A stretch of DNA of 39,433 bases from Sphingobacteriales bacterium (GTDB lineage: Bacteria; Bacteroidota; Bacteroidia; Chitinophagales; Chitinophagaceae). Location of the stretch: NCBI GenBank assembly GCA_004295245.1, contig REAR01000086.1, positions 1 to 39,433 on the forward strand. Reading direction: 5' to 3'. The translations under genes were made by a program, and so were the position numbers. Shown one piece after another: positions 20,984 through 30,184 of this stretch. Within the stretch, counting starts at the first letter, position 1. Each line of letters starts with the position of its first letter. The notes under the pieces were generated by a model. The model was not told the origin of the DNA and ran no database searches. It saw only the letters and a program-made list of their open reading frames with translations.

Positions 20984-22567
20984 ATGAAACGAATAGCATT
21001 ATTCTTAACCTTGGCAATAGTAAGTACCTGTGTACTTACCTCTTGCCACAAAGATTTGGATAAGCTGCCACCTAATACACTTGCACCCAACCAGGTTTAT
21101 AAAGACGAAGCTGGTTATAAGCAGGTATTGGCAAAAGTATATGGAAGTATGGCCTTAACAGGTAATACCGGCCCTGCAGGTTCTGGAGATGTAGCCGGAA
21201 TAGATGAAGGTACTTCAGACTTTTTACGCTTATTCTGGAAAGCGCAAGAGTTGTCTACAGACGAGGCCATTGTAGCATGGAATGACCCGGGGATTCAAGA
21301 TTTTCATAACATGAACTGGAGTAGTAATAACCCAATGCTGATTGGTTTATATGGAAGGTGTATGTATATTATTACACTGTGTAACGAATTTTTAAGAGAA
21401 AGTACAGCCGATAAAGTTACCAGCCGTGGCATTACCGGCACAGCTGCCACTAATATTGCTGCCATGCGTGCAGAAGCAAGATTTGTACGTGCTTTTCAAT
21501 ATTGGGTGTTGATGGATTTATATGCAAACCCTGGCTTTGCCACAGATGCAGATGCTATTGGTAAGTTTAATCCTAAGCAAACCAATCGCACAGAGTTATT
21601 TGCTTTTATAGAAACAGAATTGAAGGCGATAGAAACTGATTTGCCTGCGGCAAAAGCAAATGCTTATGGCCGTGCAGATAAAGCTGCTGCATGGGCATTA
21701 CTTTCACGCATGTACTTAAATGCAAAAGTTTATATTAACCAGGATAAGTACACCGATGCAATTACTTATTCTAAAAAAGTAATTGACATAAGTGGTTATT
21801 CTTTGCTTTCAGATTATCGCTGGTTATTATTAGCAGATAATAATGTAAACAACAACGAGTTTATTTTTACTTTAAACTACGATGGTGTTAAAACCAAAAA
21901 TTTTGGAGGCACTACTTTTATGGTAAATGCTTCTGTAGGTGGCGATATGGATCGGAATGTTTCTGGCTTAGGTGGATGGGGCGGTATACGTACTACAAAA
22001 AACCTGCCTCAGCAATTTCCGGATGTAAATGGTAATACCGATAAAAGAGCACAATTCTTTTCAGCCCATAATCTGGAGATTAATAATATTTCTGAATTTA
22101 AAGATGGCTATGGTGTAACCAAATACCGTAATCGTACCCGCAGCGGTGGTTTTGGTGCAGATCCAGATAAAACATTTGCTGATGTGGACTTCCCTGTTTT
22201 TCGATTAGCAGAAATGTACCTTAATTACGCAGAAGCAGTTAAGCGGGGCGGTTCAGGCGGTTCCGAAGCACAAGCTATAATTTATATAAATAACCTGCGC
22301 TTACGTGCCTATGGCAATGCAACAGGTAATATAGGTTCTTACGACCTGCCCTTTGTTTTAAATGAACGTGCCCGTGAATTGTATTGGGAAGGTTTGAGAA
22401 GAACGGATCTGGTGCGTTTTGGTCAGTTTACTGAAGCAGCTTATTTATGGCCTTGGAAAGGAGGCGTAAAAGATGGTCGTGCAGTAGAAGATTTCCGTAA
22501 AATTTATCCGATACCTGCACCTGAAGTGGCTGCTAACCCCAACCTGGTACAAAACCCCGGTTATTAA
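20984..22567 (+). CDS. susD: SusD/RagB-family glycan-binding lipoprotein
   Basis: The ATG at 20984 is chosen over a TTG at 20975 because it starts a clean lipoprotein signal (VSTCVLTS-C, Cys21). This gives 527 residues. It has the SusD fold signatures: an N-terminal LDKLPPNTLAPNQVYKDEAG, TPR-like helices with AEARFVRAFQYWVLMDLYANPG, and the C-terminal blocks NERARELYWEGLRRTDLVRFG and YPIPAPEVAANPNLVQNPGY. It forms the lid over SusC and binds the sugar outside the cell. It sits between susC and susE in an evident operon. Confidence 0.95.
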   Translation: MKRIALFLTLAIVSTCVLTSCHKDLDKLPPNTLAPNQVYKDEAGYKQVLAKVYGSMALTGNTGPAGSGDVAGIDEGTSDFLRLFWKAQELSTDEAIVAWNDPGIQDFHNMNWSSNNPMLIGLYGRCMYIITLCNEFLRESTADKVTSRGITGTAATNIAAMRAEARFVRAFQYWVLMDLYANPGFATDADAIGKFNPKQTNRTELFAFIETELKAIETDLPAAKANAYGRADKAAAWALLSRMYLNAKVYINQDKYTDAITYSKKVIDISGYSLLSDYRWLLLADNNVNNNEFIFTLNYDGVKTKNFGGTTFMVNASVGGDMDRNVSGLGGWGGIRTTKNLPQQFPDVNGNTDKRAQFFSAHNLEINNISEFKDGYGVTKYRNRTRSGGFGADPDKTFADVDFPVFRLAEMYLNYAEAVKRGGSGGSEAQAIIYINNLRLRAYGNATGNIGSYDLPFVLNERARELYWEGLRRTDLVRFGQFTEAAYLWPWKGGVKDGRAVEDFRKIYPIPAPEVAANPNLVQNPGY

Positions 22568-22590
22568 TTAAAAAATTTAATTTATAGGTT

Positions 22591-23436
22591 ATGAAACAAT
22601 TAATAAAAATCTGCTGTTTAATGGCCCTTGTTGCAGTGGCTTGTAAAAAACAGGAAAACAAAATATATCTGGAAGGTGGCACAGCACCGGTACTGGCTGC
22701 CAGTACCACCACGGTTAGTCTTATACCTGGTCAGGAATCAAATACGGCGTTGGTATTAAACTGGACCAACCCTAATTATTTTCTTACTACTGGTACCAGC
22801 TCTCATAACGTTACTTATGTTTTTGAGATGGATACCGCAGGTGCTAATTTCAACAGCAAATCAAAATACACCACGCAATACACTAGCGAGCTTTCTAAAA
22901 GTTTTACAGTGGGAGAGCTGAATGCTATTTTAGGAAACTCTATGTTGCTTACGTTGGGCCGCCCATACAGTTTAGATATACGCATTACATCTGCCATTAA
23001 GCCAGATAATATTTCAAGTACTGATTTGTTTGCAGCCAAACTTAGTTCTAATGTAATACGGGTTACAGCCACACCATTTGCACCCCCACCCAAAGTAGCA
23101 ATACCAACTGCTGGCACACTCTGGGTGGTAGGCGATGCTGTAAACTCTGGCTGGCAAAACCCACTACCTGCTCCTTTCGATGTTAATCAGAAGTTTACCA
23201 AACTATCTAATACAGTGTATGAGTTAACAGTGCCTCTAAAAAATACGGGTGCTTATAAACTAATACAAGAGCAGGGTAACTGGGGCACACAGTATAAATT
23301 CTTAACTGGGTCTGCGCTGGGTGGTACTTTTGAAAAAAGAGATGCCGATCCTGGCTTTCCTGCTCCAGCTGAAGCAGGCAATTACAAGCTTACTTTCAAT
23401 TTTCAAACCGGCAACTTTACTGCGGTTAAGCAATAA
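22591..23436 (+). CDS. susE: SusE-like outer-membrane glucan-binding lipoprotein
   Basis: This 281-residue lipoprotein (ALVAVA-C, Cys18) has an N-terminal SusE-type Ig-like domain (LVLNWTNPNY...VTYVFEMDTAG...RPYSLDIRITS). One C-terminal starch-binding module follows (TLWVVGDAVNSGWQNPLPAP ... GNWGTQYKFL ... YKLTFNFQTGNFTAV). SusE and SusF in Bacteroides hold starch at the surface without cutting it. The gene starts 23 bp after susD and is followed 22 bp later by a paralogue. Confidence 0.88.
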   Translation: MKQLIKICCLMALVAVACKKQENKIYLEGGTAPVLAASTTTVSLIPGQESNTALVLNWTNPNYFLTTGTSSHNVTYVFEMDTAGANFNSKSKYTTQYTSELSKSFTVGELNAILGNSMLLTLGRPYSLDIRITSAIKPDNISSTDLFAAKLSSNVIRVTATPFAPPPKVAIPTAGTLWVVGDAVNSGWQNPLPAPFDVNQKFTKLSNTVYELTVPLKNTGAYKLIQEQGNWGTQYKFLTGSALGGTFEKRDADPGFPAPAEAGNYKLTFNFQTGNFTAVKQ

Positions 23437-23458
23437 CTAATACTTAAAAGAAAGCTAT

Positions 23459-24616
23459 ATGAAACTGATAAATAAAATATACGCTATCGCATTGCTTGCC
23501 TTAGTTTGTTTTGCTGCAGCCTGCGATAAAAAAAATGAACTGCCATTTTATGAAAATGGTACTGCTGTTGTGTTAACTGCTTCTGCTACTACTGTGGCAC
23601 CAGCACCCGCCGACTCTAACAATACTTCTTTAAAACTTAGCTGGACCAGCCCTGAATACAAAACAGATGAGGCTACAGTAAAGTATATCATAGAAGTAGA
23701 TTCCGCCGGCCGTAACTTTTCTAAGGCAATTAGTAAAACAATTACCGGTAAGCTGGAGTATGCGTTTGTAGCAAAAGAATTAAACGCCATACTGCTTGGG
23801 TTTGGTTTTAACTTTAACGTTGCCTATGATATTAATGTAAGAGTAACTTCTTCTTACGGCAATAATAATGAGCAATACAAAAGCAATGTACTTACCATAA
23901 AAGCCACTCCGTATAAAATACCTCCAAAAGTGGCTATCCCCGGCAGTGGTAAATTATTTATTGTAGGCGATGCTTCGCAGGGTGGTTGGAATAACCCGGT
24001 GCCTGTGCCCACACAAGAGTTGAGCCGTATTGATGAAACTACTTTTGGTGGTATCTTTCAATTAAACGGGGGTAAAGAATATTTAATTCTGCCTGTTAAC
24101 GGAAGCTGGGATAATAAATATGTTATTGCCAATAAAAGTGCAGTGGGTGCCAGTGCCTCCGGAGATTTCTCTGCATCTACTGGTCCCGGCGATAATTTTC
24201 CGGCACCTGCAACTAACGGGTTGTATAAAATTATTTTAGATTTTCAGACCGGTAAATACGATGTAACTGCGTTTACACAACAACATGGGTTGCCCACAAA
24301 TTTATTTATTGTTGGCGGTGCCACACCCGGTGGTTGGAACAATCCGGTGCCAGTACCTGCACAGCAATTAAGCCGTGTTAACAGCACCCAATGGCAATTA
24401 ACACTGGCGTTAAAGAAAAACGAGAAATACCTTTTCTTACCAGAAAATGGTAGCTGGGGTAAAAAATTTGGTGTAGAAGATGATGGAGTACCAGGCGTTA
24501 AACTGGGTGGTAAACTGGCCCCCGAAGGCAAAGATATTCCAGCGCCAGATGAAGATGCTTCTTACAAAATTGTTTTTGATCTGGTTAACAATTCTTACAA
24601 GTTAACCAAGCAATAA
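23459..24616 (+). CDS. SusE/SusF-like lipoprotein with two starch-binding modules
   Basis: This 385-residue lipoprotein (LVCFAAA-C, Cys22) starts with the same Ig-like domain as its neighbour (LKLSWTSPEY...KYIIEVDSAG). It then carries two tandem binding modules, each starting LFIVG and containing GGWNNPVPVP and NGSW (about residues 163-275 and 280-385). The extra module makes it resemble SusF, which has more binding sites than SusE. It is the last gene before a strong terminator, so the operon reads susC-D-E-E/F. Glucan binding is inferred from family and context. Confidence 0.86.
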   Translation: MKLINKIYAIALLALVCFAAACDKKNELPFYENGTAVVLTASATTVAPAPADSNNTSLKLSWTSPEYKTDEATVKYIIEVDSAGRNFSKAISKTITGKLEYAFVAKELNAILLGFGFNFNVAYDINVRVTSSYGNNNEQYKSNVLTIKATPYKIPPKVAIPGSGKLFIVGDASQGGWNNPVPVPTQELSRIDETTFGGIFQLNGGKEYLILPVNGSWDNKYVIANKSAVGASASGDFSASTGPGDNFPAPATNGLYKIILDFQTGKYDVTAFTQQHGLPTNLFIVGGATPGGWNNPVPVPAQQLSRVNSTQWQLTLALKKNEKYLFLPENGSWGKKFGVEDDGVPGVKLGGKLAPEGKDIPAPDEDASYKIVFDLVNNSYKLTKQ

Positions 24617-24622
24617 ATAATT

Positions 24623-24669
24623 AAAAACCGGGTAGGTGCTGCATACAGTGGCATCTTCCCGGTTTTTTT
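24623..24669 (+). terminator. Rho-independent terminator of the susCDEF operon
   Basis: AAAAACCGGG (24623-24632) pairs with CCCGGTTTTT (24658-24667), and the T-run continues. An inner AGGTGC/GCATCT pairing extends the stem. It lies 7 bp after the stop, so the downstream GH13 gene probably has its own promoter. Confidence 0.9.
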
Positions 24670-24671
24670 AT

Positions 24672-24999
24672 GTAGCCAACTGCACCACCTTGGGCAGCTG
24701 TTGTTGCCACGCTCGGTTCATCGGTAGTACTTATAGCAACAAATACCGGCAACGAGCACATAATTCTAACTTTTTTTCAGTTCACAGCTTTCGTTTTTTA
24801 CAATCTGTACCCTTATTTTACATTCAAAGGGCGGTTGTATAAAATAAATACACCTGCCATCGTTATAGTAGCAGGCAGGTAAGCGTATTACTATTGTTAT
24901 AATAGCAGCATTGTTTTTGCAGTAAGCAGCCTGGCTATATTATACCGCTGCAGTGTGCGACGCAACAACTGCTGAAATAAGCACCCAAGCCGGTATAAC
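24672..24999. repeat. Palindromic intergenic element, copy 6, with 230-nt interior
   Basis: The left edge GTAGCCA (24672-24678) and left arm GTTGTTGCCACGCTCGGTTC (24700-24719) are mirrored by a right core GTGTGCGACGCAAC (24953-24966) and right edge AGCCGGTATAAC (24988-24999). The interior holds a small hairpin (24852-24858 with 24874-24880) and AT-rich sequence that may contain the GH13 promoter. This accounts for most of the 462-bp gap before the GH13 gene; I see no gene in it. Confidence 0.65.
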
Positions 25000-25078
25000 A
25001 AAAAAAACGGCACGTAAGCCCTGCCAAAAAAATTGTTCAAAAAAAAGTATGAGTAACTTGTACAACAAATTATTTTCT

Positions 25079-27979
25079 ATGAAAAAATTAGCGTTAACCG
25101 CAGTCTTTATTGTATGCGGCGTGTGTATGGCTGCTGCGCAGTTACTTACAGTTACTCCTACCTTTCCCAGAGATACTACTTCTATTTCTATTATTACCGA
25201 TTGTACTAAGGGTAACCAGGGCTTATTAAGCTATGCAGATGTGAACGATGTATATGTACACGTTGGGGTTATTACCAACCTTAGTACGGGCCCAACCGAT
25301 TGGAAATATGTAAAGTTTACCAATTTTAATGCACCTAACCCTGCGGCTAAAGCAGAAAATATCAGCGCCAATAAATACCGATATATTATTACCCGCATCA
25401 GAGATTTTTTTGGGGTGCCTGCGGGAGAAACTATTAAGAAGGTAACTTTTTTGTTACGCAACGGTGCTGGCACAGTAGTACAAAGAAATATTGATGGCAG
25501 TGATATGTATATTGATGTGTATGACCCTGCCGTGGTGAATACTAAGTTTATAGAGCCTTTTATGCAGCCTAAATTTGTGCCCATGCCAGAACCTATTACA
25601 AAAAGTGTGGGCGATAATATTAATATATTTTATTTAAGCTCTCAAACAGGCGATTTACGCATTTACTTTAATGGTACTGCGGTAGCTTTTTCTCCGGCTT
25701 CTAACAGCATTAGTATTGCACCATTAATTACTGCAAGCGGTAACCAACAAATAATAGGAGAAGCTGTGGTGGGGGCAATCACAAAAAGAGATACTATCAG
25801 TTTTTATGTAGCACCGCCTACTAATATTTTTCCGTTGCCGGCAGGCGTAAGAGATGGTATTAATTATGAAAGTGGCGATACTTCGGCAATACTGGTATTA
25901 AGGGCTCCGGCAAAATCGAGAGTGAACGTTTTGGGAGATTTTAATAACTGGACCGAACAGGCCAGTTATCAAATGAATAAAACTCCTGATGGAAAATTCT
26001 TTTGGTTGCGCCTAACCGGTTTAACACCAGCTACAGAATATGGTTATCAGTATTTGGTAGATGGCAGTATTAAAATCGGAGACCCATACACACAAAAAGT
26101 ATTAGACCCCAACAATGATGGTTTTATAAGCAGCACAACATACCCGGGGTTAAAGCCATACCCCACTGGTAAAACATCGGGCATAGTAAGTGTATTACAA
26201 ACCAACGAACCGGGGTATACCTGGCAGGTAAATACGTTTAACCGGCCCGATAAAAGAGGATTGGTAATGTACGAACTGCTGCTGAGGGATTTTGTAGAGG
26301 CACATGATTGGAAAACACTGAAAGATACCCTTAGCTATTTAAAAACATTGGGCATTAATGCCATACATGTTATGCCGTTTAATGAGTTTGAAGGTAATTT
26401 AAGCTGGGGCTACAACCCTAATTACTACTTTGCACCAGACAAATATTACGGCCCTAAAAACTCGCTAAAAGCTTTTATTGATGAGTGCCATAAAAGTGGT
26501 ATTGCCGTAATAATGGATATGGTGCTAAACCACTCTTTTGGCACATCGCCAATGGTGCAATTATATTTTGATGGTGGTTTAAACAGACCGGCTTCCAATA
26601 ACCCGTGGTTTAACCCAACGGCAAGACATGCTTTTAATGTGGGCTATGATATGAACCATGAAAGTGCCGATACTAAATATTTTTTTAACCGTGTAACAGA
26701 GTTTTGGTTAAAAGAGTATAAACTGGATGGCTTTCGCTTTGATTTAAGTAAAGGGTTTACACAAACACAAACCTGCGATGGCAATGGTGATAATTGCAAT
26801 GTAAATAACTGGGGTAATTATGATGCATCGCGTATTGCTATTTGGAAGCGATACTATGATTCGTTACAGATATATGGCCCCGGTTCTTATGTTATTTTAG
26901 AACATTTTGCCGCTAATAACGAAGAAATAGAATTAAGCGATTATGGCATGATGCTTTGGGGCAACTTGAATTATAACTTTAGTGAAGGTGCTATGGGCTA
27001 TACTGCCAATTCAAATTTTGAAGGTGCCCTGCACACTGTGCGTGGTTGGAGCAAACCCCACCTGATTGCTTATATGGAAAGCCATGATGAAGAAAGAATG
27101 ATGTATAAGAATATAAACTTTGGTAATAGTGCAGGTGGCTATAGCACCAAAAATTTAAATACGGGCTTACGTAGAAATGAAATGGCGGCAGCTTATTTAT
27201 TTATGATGCCAGGGCCAAAACTCATTTGGCAGTTTGGTGAGTTGGGATACGATTATTCTATAAACACATGCCCTAACGGTACCGTTAATAATAGTTGCCG
27301 TACCGATAGCAAGCCTATTAAATGGGATTATAAACAGGTTACAGAAAGAATGCGTCTGTATGAGGTATATGCAGCATTAATCAAATTAAGACAACACCCT
27401 TTGTTCAAAGATGCGTTTACGGGCAACAGGGTAGACAGAAGTTTATCAGGCGCATTCAAGTGGTTAAAAGTTACAACAGACACTTCAAACATATTGGTGG
27501 TGGGTAATTTTGATGTTAGTAATACAACCGGTACCGTAACTTTTCAAAACACGGGTACCTGGTATGATTATTTGACTGGAGAAACAATTACCGCTACCGG
27601 TGCTGCTCAAAGTATTTTTCTACAACCCGGAGAGTATCATGTTTACGTAAACAGAAACGTAACCAACGTAATAACAACACCAGTAACAGATCTTGTTTTT
27701 GCATCAGGTAAAATCAAACTTAGCACTTACCCTAACCCAATAATTAATAATGCAGCAGTTATAGAATATGAAATACCTGAAAATGGAACCGTAAGTCTAA
27801 GCATTACCAATTTAGCAGGGCAGCAAGTAGGTGCAGCGCATTACGGATACAAACTTAAAGGTGTTTATAGAGAGAATCTTAGTACTTTGCCAAAAAATAA
27901 GTTAGCCAGCGGCATTTATTTATTACACTTGCAGTTTGCTAATAAAACTTTAACTCAAAAACTGGTCATTACCAATTAA
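25079..27979 (+). CDS. Secreted GH13 alpha-amylase-family glycoside hydrolase with T9SS sorting domain
   Basis: The ATG at 25079 starts a signal peptide (MKKLALTAVFIVCG...AAAQ). The frame is open further upstream from a GTG at 24953, but that part is repeat-derived. It has 966 residues. Domains: an N-terminal DUF4961-like region (TFPRDTTSISI...CTKGNQGL), a CBM48-like E-set at about 280-345 (VLGDFNNW), and a GH13 barrel. Catalytic regions seen: DMVLNH (Asp480), DGFRFD (nucleophile Asp555), ILEHF (acid/base Glu608) and SHDEE (Asp670). The final ~80 residues are a T9SS sorting domain (YPNPIINNA...GIYLLHLQF...KLVITN). It probably cuts starch, glycogen or maltodextrin outside the cell and supplies the SusCD transporters. 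The exact bond specificity is open. Confidence 0.9.
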   Translation: MKKLALTAVFIVCGVCMAAAQLLTVTPTFPRDTTSISIITDCTKGNQGLLSYADVNDVYVHVGVITNLSTGPTDWKYVKFTNFNAPNPAAKAENISANKYRYIITRIRDFFGVPAGETIKKVTFLLRNGAGTVVQRNIDGSDMYIDVYDPAVVNTKFIEPFMQPKFVPMPEPITKSVGDNINIFYLSSQTGDLRIYFNGTAVAFSPASNSISIAPLITASGNQQIIGEAVVGAITKRDTISFYVAPPTNIFPLPAGVRDGINYESGDTSAILVLRAPAKSRVNVLGDFNNWTEQASYQMNKTPDGKFFWLRLTGLTPATEYGYQYLVDGSIKIGDPYTQKVLDPNNDGFISSTTYPGLKPYPTGKTSGIVSVLQTNEPGYTWQVNTFNRPDKRGLVMYELLLRDFVEAHDWKTLKDTLSYLKTLGINAIHVMPFNEFEGNLSWGYNPNYYFAPDKYYGPKNSLKAFIDECHKSGIAVIMDMVLNHSFGTSPMVQLYFDGGLNRPASNNPWFNPTARHAFNVGYDMNHESADTKYFFNRVTEFWLKEYKLDGFRFDLSKGFTQTQTCDGNGDNCNVNNWGNYDASRIAIWKRYYDSLQIYGPGSYVILEHFAANNEEIELSDYGMMLWGNLNYNFSEGAMGYTANSNFEGALHTVRGWSKPHLIAYMESHDEERMMYKNINFGNSAGGYSTKNLNTGLRRNEMAAAYLFMMPGPKLIWQFGELGYDYSINTCPNGTVNNSCRTDSKPIKWDYKQVTERMRLYEVYAALIKLRQHPLFKDAFTGNRVDRSLSGAFKWLKVTTDTSNILVVGNFDVSNTTGTVTFQNTGTWYDYLTGETITATGAAQSIFLQPGEYHVYVNRNVTNVITTPVTDLVFASGKIKLSTYPNPIINNAAVIEYEIPENGTVSLSITNLAGQQVGAAHYGYKLKGVYRENLSTLPKNKLASGIYLLHLQFANKTLTQKLVITN

Positions 27980-28002
27980 CCCAACCACGGATTGTAGTAA
28001 CT

Positions 28003-28716
28003 ATGGGAACAGCCAACCAAAAAACTATTCAGCAGATACAGTCAGAAAACAGCGATTTTTTTAGGATTGCCTTTTCTGTTGACTGTGTAATATTCGGGTT
28101 TCATAAAAATGAATTGAATGTACTATTGCTGAAATCTGATTTGGAAGAGTTTAAAGACAAATGGTCTTTATTGGGTGATTTGGTGCGTACCGATGAAAAT
28201 CTGGATGACGCACCTTATCGCATTCTTCAAGAAAGAACAGGCTTAAAGGATGTTTTTTTAGAACAGGTGAGCACTTTTGGAGATATTGACCGTCACCCTG
28301 CCGGACGAGTAATAACTACAGTGTATTATTCCCTTATAAATGTAAAAGATCATCTCCTACGGTTACAGCATCACGAGCTTTCATGGTTTCCGGTAACCAA
28401 AATGCCACAATTAGCATTTGATCATTATAAAATACTGCAAACCTGTATTAAAAAATTGCAGGATAAAATAGATAAAGAGCCCGTTGTTTTTAATTTATTA
28501 CCAGAAAAATTCTCGCTAAGAGAACTACAAAATTTATACGAAGCCATCTTAGATACAAAACTGGACAGAAGAAATTTCAGAAAGAAACTTTTTTTAATGG
28601 ATTGGTTGGAGGATGCAAAAGAAATGGAGCAAGATGTTCCGCATCGTCCAGGAAAGTTGTATCATTATCGTGCTAGTACAACAAAACCTGCAACAGCACA
28701 AACCCTTGTTCAATAA
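28003..28716 (+). CDS. NrtR-family (Nudix-like) transcriptional regulator, probable sugar sensor
   Basis: This 237-residue protein starts 23 bp after the GH13 stop, so it is probably in the same transcript. An N-terminal Nudix-like domain (VDCVIFGFHKNELNVLLLK) is followed by a C-terminal winged helix (FSLRELQNLYEAILDTKLDR, then NFRKKLFLMDWL). The Nudix box has decayed: the segment from GDLVRT to ILQERTGL lacks the RE..EE acidic set needed for hydrolysis. That fits NrtR-type proteins that bind a ligand instead of cleaving it. In Bacteroidota, members such as AraR respond to sugars, so a glucan-derived effector is plausible here. Confidence 0.85.
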   Translation: MGTANQKTIQQIQSENSDFFRIAFSVDCVIFGFHKNELNVLLLKSDLEEFKDKWSLLGDLVRTDENLDDAPYRILQERTGLKDVFLEQVSTFGDIDRHPAGRVITTVYYSLINVKDHLLRLQHHELSWFPVTKMPQLAFDHYKILQTCIKKLQDKIDKEPVVFNLLPEKFSLRELQNLYEAILDTKLDRRNFRKKLFLMDWLEDAKEMEQDVPHRPGKLYHYRASTTKPATAQTLVQ

Positions 28717-28724
28717 TAGTATTT

Positions 28725-28780
28725 GGCCAGCAGCAACAAGCATAGCAACATTGTTGCGTCGCACACTTCAGCTACAGTAA
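28725..28780. repeat. Palindromic element family, solitary left half
   Basis: The left edge GGCCAGCAG (28725-28733) and left core GTTGCGTCGCACACT (28753-28767) are present, with no matching right arm nearby. It lies between the convergent NrtR and LacI genes. The next unpaired right half is at about 38528-38582. Confidence 0.7.
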
Positions 28781-28797
28781 TTAATACAGCAATATAA

Positions 28798-29796
28798 TTA
28801 AAGAGAGCCGCCCTCAACAAAACGTGCCCTGATAGTTAATTCCTGTGCAAATGTTTTTCCGCTTTGGTAATCCATCATTCTTTTAAAAGCCAGTTTTCCC
28901 AAATCAATACCACTTGTTACAACATGTGTTATTTCAGGGCTAAAAAGCGTTGGTAAAAAACCATTACTAATTGCAATTACCGAAATATCTTTTGGAACTT
29001 TTAATTCTGTTTGATAAATGGCTTTCATAACACCCGTTAAAATTTCATCACTCATGCAAAAAATAACTTCTGGCCGTTGCATGTTATTAGATAGGTATTG
29101 AAGTGTTTTATGTGTAGCTTCTTCACTAGAGTTAGCATGTGTTATTTCCAAATTAATTTGTTCATTACTGTTTTCAAGCGTTTCTTTAAAAACCTGCTCT
29201 CTTTTTTTGGTAATGGAAAGATCTATATTACCTAATACAGCAAGAACTTTTCTTTTATTACTTTTCAGGATAGCATTGGCAGAAATGATAGTAGCTTCAG
29301 CATCGGCAGAACAAATTTTATTACAAGCCTCAAAATCTGGCACTTTATCGCAAAATATAATGGGCGTTCCTGTTTCTTCCAGTTGTAGAAAAGGTTTTAT
29401 TTCTTTTGTGTGCGAAGTAAGTGCAACAAATACACCGGCTACCCGGTTCATACGGCACAATTTTAAATTTTCTAATTCTGTTTCAGCATTATTAGCAGAT
29501 TGTAAAATAAGCAGCATATAATTTAACCGCCGGGCTTCTTCTTCAATTGCTGCAATAAAAGAGTGGTAAAAAAAATTTGAAATTTCAGGCACAATCACCC
29601 CAAGAATATTACTTTTATTAGTTCGTAAATTTATAGCATAAGTATTCGGTTCGTAATCCATTAAAGCTGCCAGTTCTTTTACCTTTTTTTTAGTTTCATC
29701 AGAAATATCAGGATGATTTTTAAGAGCTCTTGAAACTGTTGATATACTTATATTGAGCGTTTTCGAAAGATTTTTTAAAGTTGCTTTCTGCTTCAT
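28798..29796 (-). CDS. LacI-family transcriptional regulator
   Basis: The chosen start (ATG at 29794-29796) gives 332 residues beginning MKQKATLKNLSKTL. That places the helix-turn-helix right at the N-terminus, as usual (ISISTVSRALKNHPDISDET). A longer in-frame start adds residues unlike the family. The rest is a periplasmic-binding-protein-like effector domain (NILGVIVPEISNFFYHSFI, PIIFCDKVPDF, FCMSDEILTGVM, PKDISVIAIS). It is divergent from the second susC and probably senses a sugar and represses or activates this locus. Palindromic GTTTGCAAAC sequence upstream suggests autoregulation. Confidence 0.93.
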   Translation of the reverse strand: MKQKATLKNLSKTLNISISTVSRALKNHPDISDETKKKVKELAALMDYEPNTYAINLRTNKSNILGVIVPEISNFFYHSFIAAIEEEARRLNYMLLILQSANNAETELENLKLCRMNRVAGVFVALTSHTKEIKPFLQLEETGTPIIFCDKVPDFEACNKICSADAEATIISANAILKSNKRKVLAVLGNIDLSITKKREQVFKETLENSNEQINLEITHANSSEEATHKTLQYLSNNMQRPEVIFCMSDEILTGVMKAIYQTELKVPKDISVIAISNGFLPTLFSPEITHVVTSGIDLGKLAFKRMMDYQSGKTFAQELTIRARFVEGGSL

Positions 29797-29840
29797 TGTA
29801 GTACTGTTTATCTGTAAAAATAAATTATCCACAGCAAACA

Positions 29841-29873
29841 TTTGCGAAAACAATTGCGAAATTGTTTGCAAAC
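29841..29873. promoter_or_regulatory. Operator-like palindromes upstream of the LacI gene
   Basis: GTTTGCAAAC (29864-29873) is a perfect palindrome. It overlaps a second symmetric stretch, AAACAATT (29848-29855) with AATTGTTT (29860-29867). TTTGCGAAA at 29841 and TTGCGAAAT at 29854 are near-repeats. The cluster lies 45-77 bp upstream of the chosen LacI start, a position that fits autoregulation. It resembles the palindrome at 8503-8522. Confidence 0.6.
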
Positions 29874-30184
29874 TTCAGAATGGTTAAAGAAAGCAATACT
29901 TATTAAATATAAATAATTGATAAATAGTATTTTATAGCAATGCTCCAGTATGAAATTGCAACATCATAATAATACTCAACTACTGTAATTTTAAGCAGCA
30001 TTACTATTATACAATTTGTCAAAGCTATGGCTGTGTTTTTTTGTGACGAATAAAGAAGGTTTTGACTTGCCTTTTATAGTAAAAGAATTAATATTTTTTT
30101 AACTCTTTTATTAAATTTGTATAATTGCGTATCGAAAACACTTTGTTTTAGTCACTACATTGATAAACAACCTAAACATTGATT
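29874..30184 (+). promoter_or_regulatory. Divergent lacI-susC intergenic region with a -7 promoter element
   Basis: TAAATTTG at 30112-30119 is an exact match to the Bacteroidota sigma-ABfr -7 consensus TAnnTTTG, about 65 bp upstream of the susC ATG. No clear -33 TTTG is at the proper distance. The rest is AT-rich and shows no gene. None of the palindromic repeat elements occur here. Confidence 0.5.

Noticed and set aside
24852-24880. Hairpin ACCTGCC / GGCAGGT as a terminator
   Set aside because: There is a 7-bp stem with a 15-nt loop but no T-tract on either strand, and it sits inside a repeat element.
24953-25078. A 42-codon N-terminal extension of the GH13 protein from a GTG start
   Set aside because: It begins exactly in the GTGTGCGACGCAAC arm of a repeat element and precedes a normal signal peptide that starts at 25079.
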